This document shows positions 17,926 through 26,986 of a stretch of DNA of 64,000 nt, one piece after another (the stretch's first letter is position 1; every line of letters begins with the position of its first letter). The translations under genes were made by a program, and so were the position numbers. The notes beneath the pieces were generated by a model, which worked only from the letters and a program-made list of their open reading frames with translations, did not search any database and was not told the origin of the DNA. Where the stretch lies: contig NZ_JANCLX010000011.1 in assembly GCF_024295805.1 (NCBI RefSeq), positions 1 to 64,000 on the forward strand, written 5' to 3'. Source of the DNA: Streptomyces cucumeris (GTDB lineage: Bacteria > Actinomycetota > Actinomycetes > Streptomycetales > Streptomycetaceae).

Positions 17926-18792
17926 ATGGTGCGCCGCATCGACGTAAGCGGAGCCGGCGGCGTCCGGCTCGCCGCGTGGGAGTTCACCGATCCGCCCAAG
18001 CCGCGCGGCGGGGCGGGCTCATGCGGGCCCGGAGTGCTGCTCCTCCATGGGCTGATGGGCCGCGCCGCCCATTGGGCGGAGACCGCCCGCTGGCTCTCCA
18101 CCCGGCACCGGGCCGTCGCGCTGGACCAGCGCGGGCACGGCCGCAGTGAGAAGCCGGTCGAAGGCCCGTTCGGCCGTGGGGCCTATGTGGAGGACGCGGC
18201 GGCCGCCGTGGAGCAGCTCGGTCTGGCGCCGGTCACCCTGATCGGCCATGCGATGGGCGCCCTGACGGCCTGGCAGCTCGCGGCGCACCGCCCCGACCTG
18301 GTCCGGGCCCTGGTCATCTGCGATATGCGGGCCTCCGCGCTGGGCGCGGCGTCACAGCGGGAGTGGGCGGAGTGGTTCGGGTCGTGGCCGGTGCCGTTCG
18401 CCACCCTGGCCGATGTGCGGAAGTGGTTCGGCGAGGACGATCCGGTGCTGGAGCGGCCGAATCCGTCCCGGGGCGAGTTCTTCGCGGAGATCATGGCCGA
18501 GCGGTCGGACGGCTGGCGGCCGGTCTTCTCCCGGCGCCAGATGCTGAAGGCCCGTGAGACCTGGGTGCATGACGCCCATTGGGAAGAGCTGGCGCATGTG
18601 GAGTGCCCGACGCTGGTGGTGCGCGGGCTGGATGGCGAGCTGGGCCGCGCCGAGGCCCAGGAGATGGTGCGGGTGCTGCCCCAGGGGGAGTACGCGGAAG
18701 TGGTGGACGCGGGTCATCTGGTCCACTACGACCAGCCGGACGGCTGGCGCCGGGTCGTGGAGCCCTTCCTCTCCGCGGCGCTCCCGGCCTAG
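17926..18792 (+). CDS. Alpha/beta hydrolase-fold protein lacking the nucleophile serine
   Basis: This 288-residue protein has the alpha/beta hydrolase layout: 'LLLHGLMGRAAHW' near residue 40, 'VALDQRGHGRSEKP' near 67, an acid in 'VVRGLDGELG', and the base histidine in 'VVDAGHLVHYDQP'. The nucleophile elbow reads G-H-A-M-G, with Ala109 where the family has Ser. The codon is GCG at 18250-18252, one base from TCG. It may thus be inactive as an esterase or serve as a binding protein. ATG 17926 is preferred (GGAGGTG 9 nt upstream). In-frame GTG 17893, just after the -10, would give a leaderless form. A MITE is inserted at its stop codon. Confidence 0.85.
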   Translation: MVRRIDVSGAGGVRLAAWEFTDPPKPRGGAGSCGPGVLLLHGLMGRAAHWAETARWLSTRHRAVALDQRGHGRSEKPVEGPFGRGAYVEDAAAAVEQLGLAPVTLIGHAMGALTAWQLAAHRPDLVRALVICDMRASALGAASQREWAEWFGSWPVPFATLADVRKWFGEDDPVLERPNPSRGEFFAEIMAERSDGWRPVFSRRQMLKARETWVHDAHWEELAHVECPTLVVRGLDGELGRAEAQEMVRVLPQGEYAEVVDAGHLVHYDQPDGWRRVVEPFLSAALPA

Positions 18793-18985
18793 GGTCCGTC
18801 TTCAAAGGGGGCGTCCGGCCGCGACCGGCGTCTGGTGCAGGGGGCACCTCCCAGCGGTAGCTGGGGGCGGCTCGCAAGGCGGAGGATCGCCCTCGTACTG
18901 GGCGTACTCGGGCGAGTCCGACAACGCAGTGAGGTGCCGTGCCAGGCGTCGGGAGCAGGGCGGCCCCTTTGAAGACGGGCCCTAG
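18789..18985. mobile_element. MITE with CTAG target duplication
   Basis: A 189-bp non-autonomous element (18793-18981) is bounded by imperfect terminal inverted repeats: GGTCCGTCTTCAAAGGGG at the left, with the right end being the complement of GGCCCGTCTTCAAAGGGG. It is flanked by direct CTAG copies at 18789-18792 and 18982-18985. CTAG duplication is typical of IS5-group (IS427-like) transposition. There is no transposase ORF. The left CTAG supplies the TAG stop of the hydrolase gene. The interior contains the Streptomyces-type sequence AACGCAGTGAGGTGCCGTGC. Confidence 0.88.
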
Positions 18986-19003
18986 GAGCGCCGCGGGGAT
19001 GTG

Positions 19004-19921
19004 TCAGTCGTCGATGAGCGCGCGGAGCTGCGGGGAGAGCTCCGGGATCACCGAGCCCGCGGCCTGCGCGGTCTTCAGCGCGCGGACATAGGCGCGGGCC
19101 TGTTCCCGCAGCGCGTCCTTGTGCCTGCCCTGTGCGGCGCCGGTCGTCCAGACCCAGACCGCCAGCGCGGTGCAGATCCCGAGGCCCAGCACCCCCGGCA
19201 GCAGGGAGTCGAGTTCGGTGGCCGCCCACAGCATGGCGCCGCCGCCCGCGAAGAGCAGCAGCCAGCCGGTCTCGTCATGCCAGCCGCCCTGGTCCGCGAC
19301 GCGCTCGTACTCGGCGATCGCGCGCGGCTTCTCGGGCACCTGCGGGAGCTGTTCGTCCGTGGCTGCCGCGGGTGCCGCCGCCGGGGCGGGGGCGGTCTCG
19401 TAGTGGGGCAGCGGGGCCCTCGGCCGGCTGCCGTCCCGGTCCTGGCCGATCAGCCAGCCCGGTACGTGCGCCACCGGTACGCCGTGGGCGGTGGCGGCGG
19501 CCAGCACCAGGCGGTAGCCCGCCAGCCGGGGGTGGCGCAACTGCCGCATATGGGCACGGTAGGTGGACACGACCAGGGCCGTGCCGGCCACCACCAGCAG
19601 CACTGCGGCGCCCAGTGAGATCGCGTCCCTGGCCGAGCGCCCCGAGTACGGGTCCGACGCCACCAGATAGGTGGGGTGGGCCTGGATGAAGAGCGGCCAG
19701 AGGAGCCCCACGAGCATGAGCAGGATGCCGGTCACACCCCTGGTCCGCCCGGTGCGGGCGAGCCGTCGCCGGTGCTCGGTGAACAGGGCGCGGACGGCGT
19801 CGTCGTCGAGGTAGTCCATCCCGTGCCGGGCGCCGATCCGCCGTACCGCGCTCTCCAGCCGGGGGTCCGAGACCAGACCGCTCCGGGTGATCGGCAGCAG
19901 TCCGCGCGGCCGGTCCGTCAT
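19004..19921 (-). CDS. Four-helix membrane protein of unknown function
   Basis: This protein of about 305 residues starts at ATG 19921 with GGGAAG upstream. An N-terminal cytosolic segment ('RLESAVRRIGARHGMDYLDDD') is followed by TM segments 'GVTGILLMLVGLLWPLFI' and 'ISLGAAVLLVVAGTALVV'. A cytosolic linker with an Ala/Pro-rich stretch follows, then TM segments 'GWLLLFAGGGAMLWAA' and 'GVLGLGICTALAVWVWTT'. No family is recognised. An in-frame upstream ATG at 20017 would add residues that look noncoding. Its 3' end lies close to the MITE. Confidence 0.75.
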   Translation of the reverse strand: MTDRPRGLLPITRSGLVSDPRLESAVRRIGARHGMDYLDDDAVRALFTEHRRRLARTGRTRGVTGILLMLVGLLWPLFIQAHPTYLVASDPYSGRSARDAISLGAAVLLVVAGTALVVSTYRAHMRQLRHPRLAGYRLVLAAATAHGVPVAHVPGWLIGQDRDGSRPRAPLPHYETAPAPAAAPAAATDEQLPQVPEKPRAIAEYERVADQGGWHDETGWLLLFAGGGAMLWAATELDSLLPGVLGLGICTALAVWVWTTGAAQGRHKDALREQARAYVRALKTAQAAGSVIPELSPQLRALIDD

Positions 19922-20241
19922 GAGTGCTTCCCGTGGAACGGACCGCCGACGATTCCGTTCCGTATCGCCTTGGTGAACGACAAGTGATCTCCCCATATGT
20001 GGAACTGTCGCCATCACGCGCCCATTTCGGATCTCCCGTGGCGTGATCGCGTAAGGAGATCCTAGGGGTAGCCCTAGATACCGTGTCGACCGGTCGATTC
20101 TGTTCCGCTCAGTCGCCGTGGCCCGAACGGGACCGATTTCCTGAATGGTTGGGAAGTTCGGAATCCGGTATTCGGCGGGGCGGCCGGGGAAGTCATGGCG
20201 TCAGGAATGCGCAACGGTGAATCGGATGCGGGAGGACCAGC
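19922..20241. promoter_or_regulatory. Divergent promoter region with CTAGGGGTAGCCCTAG palindrome
   Basis: These 320 bases between the membrane protein gene and the lactate monooxygenase-like gene hold no gene. A near-palindrome CTAGGGGTAGCCCTAG lies at about 20062-20077. A looser inverted pair CATCACGCG/CGTGATCGCG sits nearby (20013-20050). Both are plausible operator sites. Confidence 0.45.
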
Positions 20242-21429
20242 ATGATCGGCGGCGGGAACACGGAGCCGGAACCGGGCAAGGACTGGGCGGCGTTCCAGTA
20301 CGAGATCTATCTCAACGGGATGACCGGCGCGGTGCCCCGGCTGCCCGCCGACCCCTCCCGGCTGGAGGAGGTGGCGGCGGCGCGGCTGGGTCCCGGACCG
20401 GTCGGCTATGTGGCGGGGAGCGCGGGCAGCGGTTCCACCGAGCGGGCCAACCGGGCTGCCCTGGACCGCCATCGGATCGTGCCGCGGATGCTGCGTGACA
20501 CCAGTCGGCGGGATGTGTCGGTGGAGTTGCTGGGCACCCGGCTGGCCGCGCCGCTCGCCCTCGCGCCCATCGGGGTGCTGTCGATCATGCACCCGGACGC
20601 GGAGCCCGCCGCGGCCCGCGCGGCGGCCGCGCAGGGGGTGCCATTCGTGCTGTCCTCGGCGTCCAGTACGCCGATGGAGCAGGTCGCCGAGGCGATGGGG
20701 GACGGCGAACGCTGGTTCCAGCTCTACTGGGGCAAGGACCGCGAGGTCACCGAGAGCTTTCTGCGGCGGGCCGAGGCGTCGGGGTTCACGGCGCTGTTCG
20801 TCACCCTGGACACCCCGATGCTGGCGTGGCGGCCGCGCGATCTGGACCAGGCGTATCTGCCGTTCCTGCGGGGGGTCGGCACCGCCAACTACTTCACCGA
20901 TCCCGCCTTTCAGGCAGGGCTGGCCAAACCGGTGCACGAGGACCCGGACGCGGCGGTGCTGCACTTCGTGCAGATGTTCGGCGACCCCGGGAAGACCTGG
21001 GACGACCTGGCCTTCCTGCGGGAGCGCTGGAAGGGGCCGATCGTGCTCAAGGGGATCCTGCACCCCGATGACGCCCGCCGCGCGGCCGACGCGGGGATGG
21101 ACGGGGTGGTCGTCTCCAACCACGGCGGCCGTCAGGTGGCCGGGTCGATCGGGGCGGCCGAGGCGCTCCCGGGGGTGGCCGACGCGGTGGGTGACCGGCT
21201 CCCGGTGCTGTTCGACAGCGGGATCCGCACCGGGGACGACGTCTTCAAGGCACTGGCACTCGGCGCCCGCGCGGTACTGCTGGGGCGGCCCTACGCGTAC
21301 GGGCTGGGGCTGGACGGACAGGCGGGTGTGGAGCATGTGATCCGGTCCGTACTGGGGGAGTTCGAGCTGACGCTCGCGCTCTCCGGTCACACCCGCGCCG
21401 CCGGGCTGACCAGGGACGCGCTCGTCTGA
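20242..21429 (+). CDS. FMN-dependent alpha-hydroxy acid oxidase family, lactate 2-monooxygenase-like
   Basis: This 395-residue TIM-barrel flavoenzyme oxidises an L-2-hydroxy acid. Typical features are the N-terminal 'FQYEIYLNGMTG', 'APLALAPIGVLSIMHPDAE' near residue 105, 'FVLSSASSTPMEQVAEA', 'RWFQLYWGKDREV', and the catalytic/FMN segment 'VVVSNHGGRQVAGSIGA' near residue 293. 'LFDSGIRTGDD' and 'LLGRPYAYGL' complete the FMN site. The early 'YEIYLNG' and the length fit lactate 2-monooxygenases. Substrate specificity cannot be read from sequence. It starts at ATG 20242 after GGAGG. Confidence 0.88.
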   Translation: MIGGGNTEPEPGKDWAAFQYEIYLNGMTGAVPRLPADPSRLEEVAAARLGPGPVGYVAGSAGSGSTERANRAALDRHRIVPRMLRDTSRRDVSVELLGTRLAAPLALAPIGVLSIMHPDAEPAAARAAAAQGVPFVLSSASSTPMEQVAEAMGDGERWFQLYWGKDREVTESFLRRAEASGFTALFVTLDTPMLAWRPRDLDQAYLPFLRGVGTANYFTDPAFQAGLAKPVHEDPDAAVLHFVQMFGDPGKTWDDLAFLRERWKGPIVLKGILHPDDARRAADAGMDGVVVSNHGGRQVAGSIGAAEALPGVADAVGDRLPVLFDSGIRTGDDVFKALALGARAVLLGRPYAYGLGLDGQAGVEHVIRSVLGEFELTLALSGHTRAAGLTRDALV

Positions 21430-21568
21430 CATTCCCTCATATTCATCCGGCTATTCCGGAATTCAACCTATCCGGATTCGTCCCGCCTTACCGGGTGCCG
21501 GGGTGCCGGATTGGCTGGTGCTAAGCTCTCGGGAGCGCAATGAATTACTGATCATGGGGGGAGATTGC

Positions 21569-21916
21569 GTGAAGATCAAGCGTAAAGCCTCAATGGTCGT
21601 GCTCTCGGCCGCGCTGGTGTTGGGCGGTTCGGTGGCCTTGGCTCCCACCGCGTCGGCCGTCGGCACGTCCGCCTGCCGGTTCAATTCGCCGGATGTCACT
21701 TTCACGGTGGACACCAGTGGTGCCCGATTCCGCGCCGGACCCGGTAAGGGTCACCGTGCGATAGGGACGCTTTACCGAGGCGATTCCTTCCGGTACTTCT
21801 GCCGCACCCGGGTCTTCGCCAAGAGCTGGTCCTACGGGAAGCTCACGAAGCGGACCACCTCGGGACTGCACGCCGGGACCCGCGGCTGGGTCTACAGCAA
21901 GTACCTCGACTACTAG
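21569..21916 (+). CDS. Small secreted SH3-like protein
   Basis: This 115-residue protein starts at GTG 21569 with the strong SD GGGGGGAG. Residues 1 to about 32 are a Sec signal peptide (KIKRK, hydrophobic core 'MVVLSAALVLGGSVAL', cleavage after 'ASA'). The mature part contains 'VNTSGARFRAGPGKGHRAIGTL'-like residues (actual: VDTSGARFRAGPGKGH) and ends 'GTRGWVYSKYLDY', typical of bacterial SH3 domains that bind cell-wall peptides. Two cysteines (in 'TSACRF' and 'RYFCRT') could form a disulfide. It is probably exported to the cell envelope. The partner is unknown. Confidence 0.82.
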   Translation: MKIKRKASMVVLSAALVLGGSVALAPTASAVGTSACRFNSPDVTFTVDTSGARFRAGPGKGHRAIGTLYRGDSFRYFCRTRVFAKSWSYGKLTKRTTSGLHAGTRGWVYSKYLDY

Positions 21917-21988
21917 TCACCACCGCTCGTGACGTTCCGCCGGCTGAGGCGGTGTCCCAGGACACCGCCTCAGATCGTGCTCCGAGCC

Positions 21989-23641
21989 TCAGCCCTTGCT
22001 CACGGCCGCCAGGATCTCCGGCAGCCGCGCCAGCGTCCGCGGTGCGCCCAGCCGCAGCCCGGCCTCCGCGATCAGCAGGCCATAGACCGCGCCCACCGGC
22101 AGGACCAGCCACAGCAGTTCATGCGCACCGCTGAGGTGCAGCCAGATCGTCATGCCCAGCACCGGTGCGGTGAGCGCCGCCCCGACGATCATCCCGCCGA
22201 AGATGCTGATCCAGGCGAGCCCCGCCTGCCCCGGCGCCACGTTCTTGTAGCCGCTGTCCTGGGGGATGGAGTACGGGAACTGCGCCGAGGCCACCGCGCC
22301 GGCCGCCACCAGCGCGCCGACCAGCGCCAGACCCAGTCCCAGCGTTTCGGCTGCGGCGTCCCACCGGTTCATCACCGCGGCGGCGATGCCCACAGCGAGG
22401 GTGACGTACGGCAGAGCGACCAGCCCGATGGCCATCGCCCGCCCCTTCAGCTCCAGATAGGCGTCCCGCCGTGAGGAGATGGTCTGCGACACCATCCAGA
22501 ACGCCGAGGAGTCCTGCCCGAACTGGTTGAACATCACCATGCCCAGCAGACCGGGGGCCCAGCAGGCGGAGTAGATGGAGCCGGCGCCTTGGAGGGAGGT
22601 GACGACGGGCACCAGCAGCCCGACCGCCAGCGAGGTCACCCAACTGGCCTTGCTCTTGGGGTTGCGCACGGCGTAGCGGAAGGTCTGGAGCAGCACCACA
22701 CCGGTGCGGCCCGCGGGCAGCAGCCGCCCCAGGGGACCGCCCGTGTCCCGTCCGCCGGACGCCCGCCCGGGGGCGTCCGCCTGGAGCGTGGAGGCGTCCG
22801 GGGCGGTCATGAGCTGCGTCAGCCCCCGCTGCCACCACCACAGCAGCAGCACCAGTGTGACGGCGGTCAGCGCGAACTGGGCGGCGGCGGCGCCGTACGC
22901 GCCCTCGCTCACCCCCTGGACGGCGTCGACGGCCGCGGCGGGCGGCACCCAGCGCAGCACATCGGCCGCGGGTTCCAGGACCGCAAGCCCGTTCTCGCCG
23001 GAGAGCCGCTGCCAGCCGAGGTTCACGAACTGGAGGCCGATGGCCACGAACAGCCCGCTCAGCAGCGCGAGATCGCGGCCCTTACGGCTGGTGAGCAGGC
23101 GGATGTTGGCGGTGGCGACGGCGCGGGCCAGCGCCACGCACACCAGCAGGTCCAATGCCACGGCCGCGACACCCGCCACCGCGGCGGCCGCCCCGTGGGC
23201 GAGGGCCACGGCCGAACCCGCCGCCAGGGTGAGGGTGAACAGCGGACCGATGCCGACGAGGGAGGACACCAGCAGCGCGCCGACCAGCGGCCGCGGCCGC
23301 AGCGGCAGCATCACCAGCCGGGTCGGGTCCAGAGTCTCGTCACCGCCGGGGAAGAACAGCGGCGCCACGGCCCAGCCCAGGGCGAGCAGCGCGGTGAGCA
23401 CGGTGACGAGGGCGGCGGCGTGGTCATGACCGCGCAGCATGATCAGACCGAGCAGTTGCAGCGCGGCGAAGAGCAAGGTGAAGACGATCGAGGTGACATA
23501 GGCCGCGCGGCGGCCCGAGGACTGCCGCAGCCCGTTGCGCAGCAGCGACAGCTTCAGCGCGACGAGGACCGGGGTGGGCGATCCGGTCGGGGTGGCCGGG
23601 GGCGCCGGGGCGGTGGTGCCCAGCGGATCGGTGACCGTCAT
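21989..23641 (-). CDS. ABC transporter permease-like membrane protein
   Basis: This 550-residue, strongly hydrophobic protein has about 12 predicted membrane segments (for example 'AALVTVLTALLALGWAVAPLF', 'LVLLLWWWQRGL', 'LLGMVMFNQFGQ', 'LLWLVLPVGAVYGLL'). A central cytosolic stretch (about 320-355) is polar. It starts at ATG 23641, overlapping the stop of the ATPase gene, so the two form one exporter. This type resembles ABC-2-like exporters of unknown substrate in Streptomyces. Confidence 0.82.
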   Translation of the reverse strand: MTVTDPLGTTAPAPPATPTGSPTPVLVALKLSLLRNGLRQSSGRRAAYVTSIVFTLLFAALQLLGLIMLRGHDHAAALVTVLTALLALGWAVAPLFFPGGDETLDPTRLVMLPLRPRPLVGALLVSSLVGIGPLFTLTLAAGSAVALAHGAAAAVAGVAAVALDLLVCVALARAVATANIRLLTSRKGRDLALLSGLFVAIGLQFVNLGWQRLSGENGLAVLEPAADVLRWVPPAAAVDAVQGVSEGAYGAAAAQFALTAVTLVLLLWWWQRGLTQLMTAPDASTLQADAPGRASGGRDTGGPLGRLLPAGRTGVVLLQTFRYAVRNPKSKASWVTSLAVGLLVPVVTSLQGAGSIYSACWAPGLLGMVMFNQFGQDSSAFWMVSQTISSRRDAYLELKGRAMAIGLVALPYVTLAVGIAAAVMNRWDAAAETLGLGLALVGALVAAGAVASAQFPYSIPQDSGYKNVAPGQAGLAWISIFGGMIVGAALTAPVLGMTIWLHLSGAHELLWLVLPVGAVYGLLIAEAGLRLGAPRTLARLPEILAAVSKG

Positions 23642-24468
23642 CGGGCACCGCCGCCGAGCCAGTCGAGGTCCTGGCCCGCCCCCCGCTGCTGGGCGCCGAC
23701 CAGCTCCAGGAAGGCGTTCTGGAGGGAGGGGGCGTCCCCGCGCACCTCGGCCAGCGGGCCGTGCGCCCGGATCCGGCCGGTCGCCATCACCGCGACCCAG
23801 TCGCACAGCGATTCCACCAGCTCCATCACATGGCTGGAGAAGACCACGGTGGCGCCGGAGCGGGTGTAGCGCTCCAGCACCCCGCGGATGGTCTGCGCGG
23901 AGACCGGGTCGACGCCTTCGAAGGGCTCGTCGAGGAAGAGGACTTCCGGGTTGTGGAGGAGTGCTGCGGCCAGGCCGATCTTCTTCCGCATACCGGTGGA
24001 GTAGTCGATCACCAGCTTGTTCTGGGCGCCCGCCAGGTCCAGGACGTCCAGAAGCTGGGTGGCGCGCTTGTCGACCTCCTCACCGGGCAGACCGCGCAGC
24101 CGCCCGGTGTAGGCGAGCAGTTCGCGGCCGGACAGCCGCTCGAAGAGCCGCAGCCCTTCGGGCAGCACCCCGATCCGGGCCTTGACCTCGGCCGGGTCCC
24201 GCCAGACGTCATGTCCGGCGACCTCGACGGTGCCGGAGTCGGGCCGCAACAGGCCGGTGATCATGGAGAGGGTGGTGGTCTTGCCCGCGCCGTTGGGGCC
24301 GACCAGGCCGATGAACTGGCCCGCGGGCAGCTCCAGATCGATGCCGTGGACCGCGATCTGCTCGCCGTAGCGCTTCCACAGCCCACTCACCCGTACCGCG
24401 GCCGCACCGCTCTGGCGCTGCCGAGTCACTTCCTCCGGCACCGGATTCACCCCGTCTTCCCACGTCAT
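23638..24468 (-). CDS. ABC transporter ATP-binding protein
   Basis: This 276-residue ATPase powers the adjacent membrane protein. Walker A is 'GPNGAGKTTT' (about 57-66), Walker B is 'EVLFLDEPFEGVDP' (about 178-191), and the switch histidine is in 'VVFSSHVMELVE'. The signature motif is degenerate: 'YSTGMRKKIGLA' replaces LSGGQ, which is common in ABC-2 exporter ATPases. An N-terminal extension of about 20 residues precedes the fold. It is first of a two-gene operon with stop-start overlap. Confidence 0.93.
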   Translation of the reverse strand: MTWEDGVNPVPEEVTRQRQSGAAAVRVSGLWKRYGEQIAVHGIDLELPAGQFIGLVGPNGAGKTTTLSMITGLLRPDSGTVEVAGHDVWRDPAEVKARIGVLPEGLRLFERLSGRELLAYTGRLRGLPGEEVDKRATQLLDVLDLAGAQNKLVIDYSTGMRKKIGLAAALLHNPEVLFLDEPFEGVDPVSAQTIRGVLERYTRSGATVVFSSHVMELVESLCDWVAVMATGRIRAHGPLAEVRGDAPSLQNAFLELVGAQQRGAGQDLDWLGGGAR

Positions 24469-24539
24469 CCCTGCGGGGGCGGGTCATGCCCCCGTGCCCG
24501 GACACATTACGCGGGGGAGGCCGGAGCGGAACCGGTCCG

Positions 24540-25196
24540 TCAGCGGCCCTCCCGCCGTCCGTCCCGGCCGCAGGCGTACGCGAGGGAATTCACCAGCTCC
24601 TCGGCGTCGGGGAGCCAGCGGTTGGCGGCGGTGGGGCGGCGGGCCCACTGGACCGGGCCGTACCGGCCGACCCGGGTCGGGGGCGCGAGCACATAGTCCC
24701 CTTCGCCGCGGGCCACCAGGTCGAGCGCGCCCGTCGGCCGGCCGAGGCCGCGCAGCAGCCCGGGGAGCTTCGCGGCGCCGCCGGGCAGGACGAAGAAGAG
24801 CATCCGGCGGGTGGCGGTGGAGGTGACCGGGCCGAGTTCGACGTTCCGCCGCTCCATCCGGGCCAGCGCCAGACAGCCCGCCGACTCCGGTACGTCGAGA
24901 GCGTCGAAGGTGCGTCCGGTGGGCAGCAGGATCGAGGCGTGCGGGCGCGCGGTCCACATCCGGCGGACCACGACCGGGCTGCCGGTCGCCTGGTCGCCCC
25001 AGTCGCGGCCGACCGGATGGGCGCCGGGGGACGGACAGCCGGGGTCCGCGCAGGAGCAGCGTTCCGCACCGGCCACCGGCTCCAGCCAGGTGCCGGCGAG
25101 CACGTCCCAGTGCCGCTCCTCGGCGTAGCGCACGGCGGTGTCGGCCAGCCGCTCCCCGCGCTGCCGGGGGATCTGCGAGGTTCCTGAAACGTCCAT
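24540..25196 (-). CDS. Bifunctional DNA primase/polymerase domain (prim-pol) protein
   Basis: This 218-residue protein starts at ATG 25196, with GGACGAG as SD. It has the prim-pol-like layout with 'ERLADTAVRYAEERHWDV' near the start, 'RCSCADPGCPSPGAHP' near residue 50 (cysteine/histidine pattern), 'SILLPTGRTFDALDVP' near 90 and 'GEGDYVLAPPTRVG' near 170. Streptomyces carries this short family without a helicase domain, and its role is not established. A TTG/ATG start further upstream (25235) is possible. Confidence 0.8.
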   Translation of the reverse strand: MDVSGTSQIPRQRGERLADTAVRYAEERHWDVLAGTWLEPVAGAERCSCADPGCPSPGAHPVGRDWGDQATGSPVVVRRMWTARPHASILLPTGRTFDALDVPESAGCLALARMERRNVELGPVTSTATRRMLFFVLPGGAAKLPGLLRGLGRPTGALDLVARGEGDYVLAPPTRVGRYGPVQWARRPTAANRWLPDAEELVNSLAYACGRDGRREGR

Positions 25197-25591
25197 GATC
25201 TCGTCCACGCACAGGACAACTTCCGGGGTCAGCAAGGGTTACGGCCGGGTACCCGGGCGAGCGGGACGGCCGGGAGCGGGGGGTGCGCGACGACGTCACG
25301 CGGGGCGCATGGGTGCATGGCCGGGGGCGCGTATGGGGTCGCGGGACTGTGAGCGGGTAGCCACCATGCGTGACGGGCGTCCGGGACTCCGGCAGCCGTG
25401 CCGCGTCGTCCGGGGTGGATACCGCCCCGGCCTCGTGTCGGCCCCGCACGCGAACGATACGGCGATGTTGGTCAATACGGGCAAGGTCCGCATTCACCAT
25501 CATTCGCCGTATATCCGCGATATCTGCGGGGCATTGATCCACAGGGACGGGCAAGAGCCGAGAACGCACAGCAGTCACAGGGGGTAAAGCC
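25197..25591. promoter_or_regulatory. Divergent intergenic region with AT-rich promoter for the NsdA-like gene
   Basis: No gene is supported in these 395 bases. The left part is GC-rich. From about 25457 the sequence becomes AT-richer (TTGGTCAATACGGG, then GTATATCCGCGATATCTG at about 25510), as expected for a promoter. GGGGG precedes the start codon at 25592. Confidence 0.45.
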
Positions 25592-26983
25592 ATGGCCGCT
25601 AGGCCGCTTGTGGCGCGACAGCCGAACGAACGGCTGCAAGCGCTCATCCAGGAAGCCGCGTGCTCCAATGCCGGCTTGGCGCGCAGGGTCAATATGTGCG
25701 GCGCCGAGCACGGTCTCGATCTGCGCTACGACAAGACCTCGGTCGCCCGCTGGCTGCGCGGACAGCAGCCCAGGGGACGCGCCCCGGGGATCATCGCCGA
25801 GGCCCTCGGCCGCAAGCTGGGCCGCACCGTCACGATCGACGAGATCGGGATGGCCAACGGCAAGAACCTGGCGTCGGGCGTCGGGCTGCAGTTCTCGCCC
25901 ACCGTCATCGGCGCCATAGAGCAGGTCTGCGAGTTGTGGCGCAGCGACGTCGGCCGCCGTGACTTCCTGAGCGGTTCCACGGTCGCCGCCTCCGCGCTGG
26001 TCGAGCCCAGCCGTGACTGGCTGATCACCGGTGCCGATGTGCAGGTCGCGCGGACGGCCGGGGCCCGGGTGGGCCGCGCGGATGTGGCGGCGGTGCGCGC
26101 CACCACCGACGCGCTCGTCGAACTGGACCACCGCTACGGCAGCGGGCATGTGCGCCCCGTGGTCGTCCACTATCTGAACAGCGTGGTCTCCGGGTTGCTC
26201 GCCGGCTCCTACCGCGAGGCGGTCGGCCGCGAACTGTTCGGGGCGGTCTCCCGGTTGACCGAGCTGGCCGGGTACATGGCCGTCGACACCGGCCAGGCCG
26301 GGCTCGCCCAGCGCTACTACATCCAGGCGCTGCGGCTGGCCCAGGCGGCCGGGGACCGCGGTTACGGCGGCTATGTGCTCGCCGCGAGCATGAGCCACCT
26401 CGCCGCCCAGCTCGGAAACCCCCGGGAGATCGCCCAGTTGGCGAAGGCCGCGCAGGAGGGATCGCGCGGCCAGGTGCCGCCGCGCGCCGAGTCGATGTTC
26501 CTGGCCGCCGAGGCCCGCGGCCACGCCCTGCTGGGCGACGCCCGGTCCAGCCAGACCGCGGCCGGGCGGGCGCTGGACGCCATGGAGCGGGCCGACGGCA
26601 GCGGTGGCGAGACCGGTGACGACCCGGTGTGGATCCAGCACTTCGACCGTGCCTACCTGGCCGATGAGCTGGCCCACTGCCATCGCGACCTGGGGCAGGC
26701 CGAGTCGGCCCGGCGGCGCGCCGAAGAGGCCCTGGAGGCCCATCCGGAGGGGAGGGTGCGGCGCCGGGCGATCGGGCTGATGCTGCTGGCCACCGCGCAT
26801 GTGCAGGAGCGCGAGGTGGAGCAGGCGTGCCAGATCGGCACCCAGGCGGTGGATCTGCTGGGCACCCTGCGGTCCAGCCGTGGCACCGACTATCTGGAGG
26901 ACTTCCAGCAGCGGTTGGAGCCCTACCGGGACGAACCGGTGGTGCGGGAGTTCGGAGCGCGCCTGGAGGTGCACGCCGCCTGA
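25592..26983 (+). CDS. NsdA/NsdB-like regulator with HTH and TPR-type helices
   Basis: This 463-residue protein has an N-terminal DNA-binding-like segment (about 10-75) containing 'SNAGLARRVNMCGAEHG' and 'YDKTSVARWLRGQQPRG'. Helical repeats follow, rich in Ala/Leu and resembling TPRs ('GLAQRYYIQALRLAQAAGD', 'AEARGHALLGDARSSQTAAG', 'DELAHCHRDLGQAESARRRA'). This architecture is that of the Streptomyces NsdA/NsdB group of developmental and antibiotic regulators. Membership is by overall resemblance, not by an experimentally known orthologue. Confidence 0.8.
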   Translation: MAARPLVARQPNERLQALIQEAACSNAGLARRVNMCGAEHGLDLRYDKTSVARWLRGQQPRGRAPGIIAEALGRKLGRTVTIDEIGMANGKNLASGVGLQFSPTVIGAIEQVCELWRSDVGRRDFLSGSTVAASALVEPSRDWLITGADVQVARTAGARVGRADVAAVRATTDALVELDHRYGSGHVRPVVVHYLNSVVSGLLAGSYREAVGRELFGAVSRLTELAGYMAVDTGQAGLAQRYYIQALRLAQAAGDRGYGGYVLAASMSHLAAQLGNPREIAQLAKAAQEGSRGQVPPRAESMFLAAEARGHALLGDARSSQTAAGRALDAMERADGSGGETGDDPVWIQHFDRAYLADELAHCHRDLGQAESARRRAEEALEAHPEGRVRRRAIGLMLLATAHVQEREVEQACQIGTQAVDLLGTLRSSRGTDYLEDFQQRLEPYRDEPVVREFGARLEVHAA

Positions 26984-26986
26984 CTC

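Noticed and set aside
21989..23806. Upstream extension of the ABC permease frame to 23806
   Set aside because: The extension overlaps the ATPase gene and is Arg/Gly-rich; ATG 23641 with stop-start overlap is the better start.
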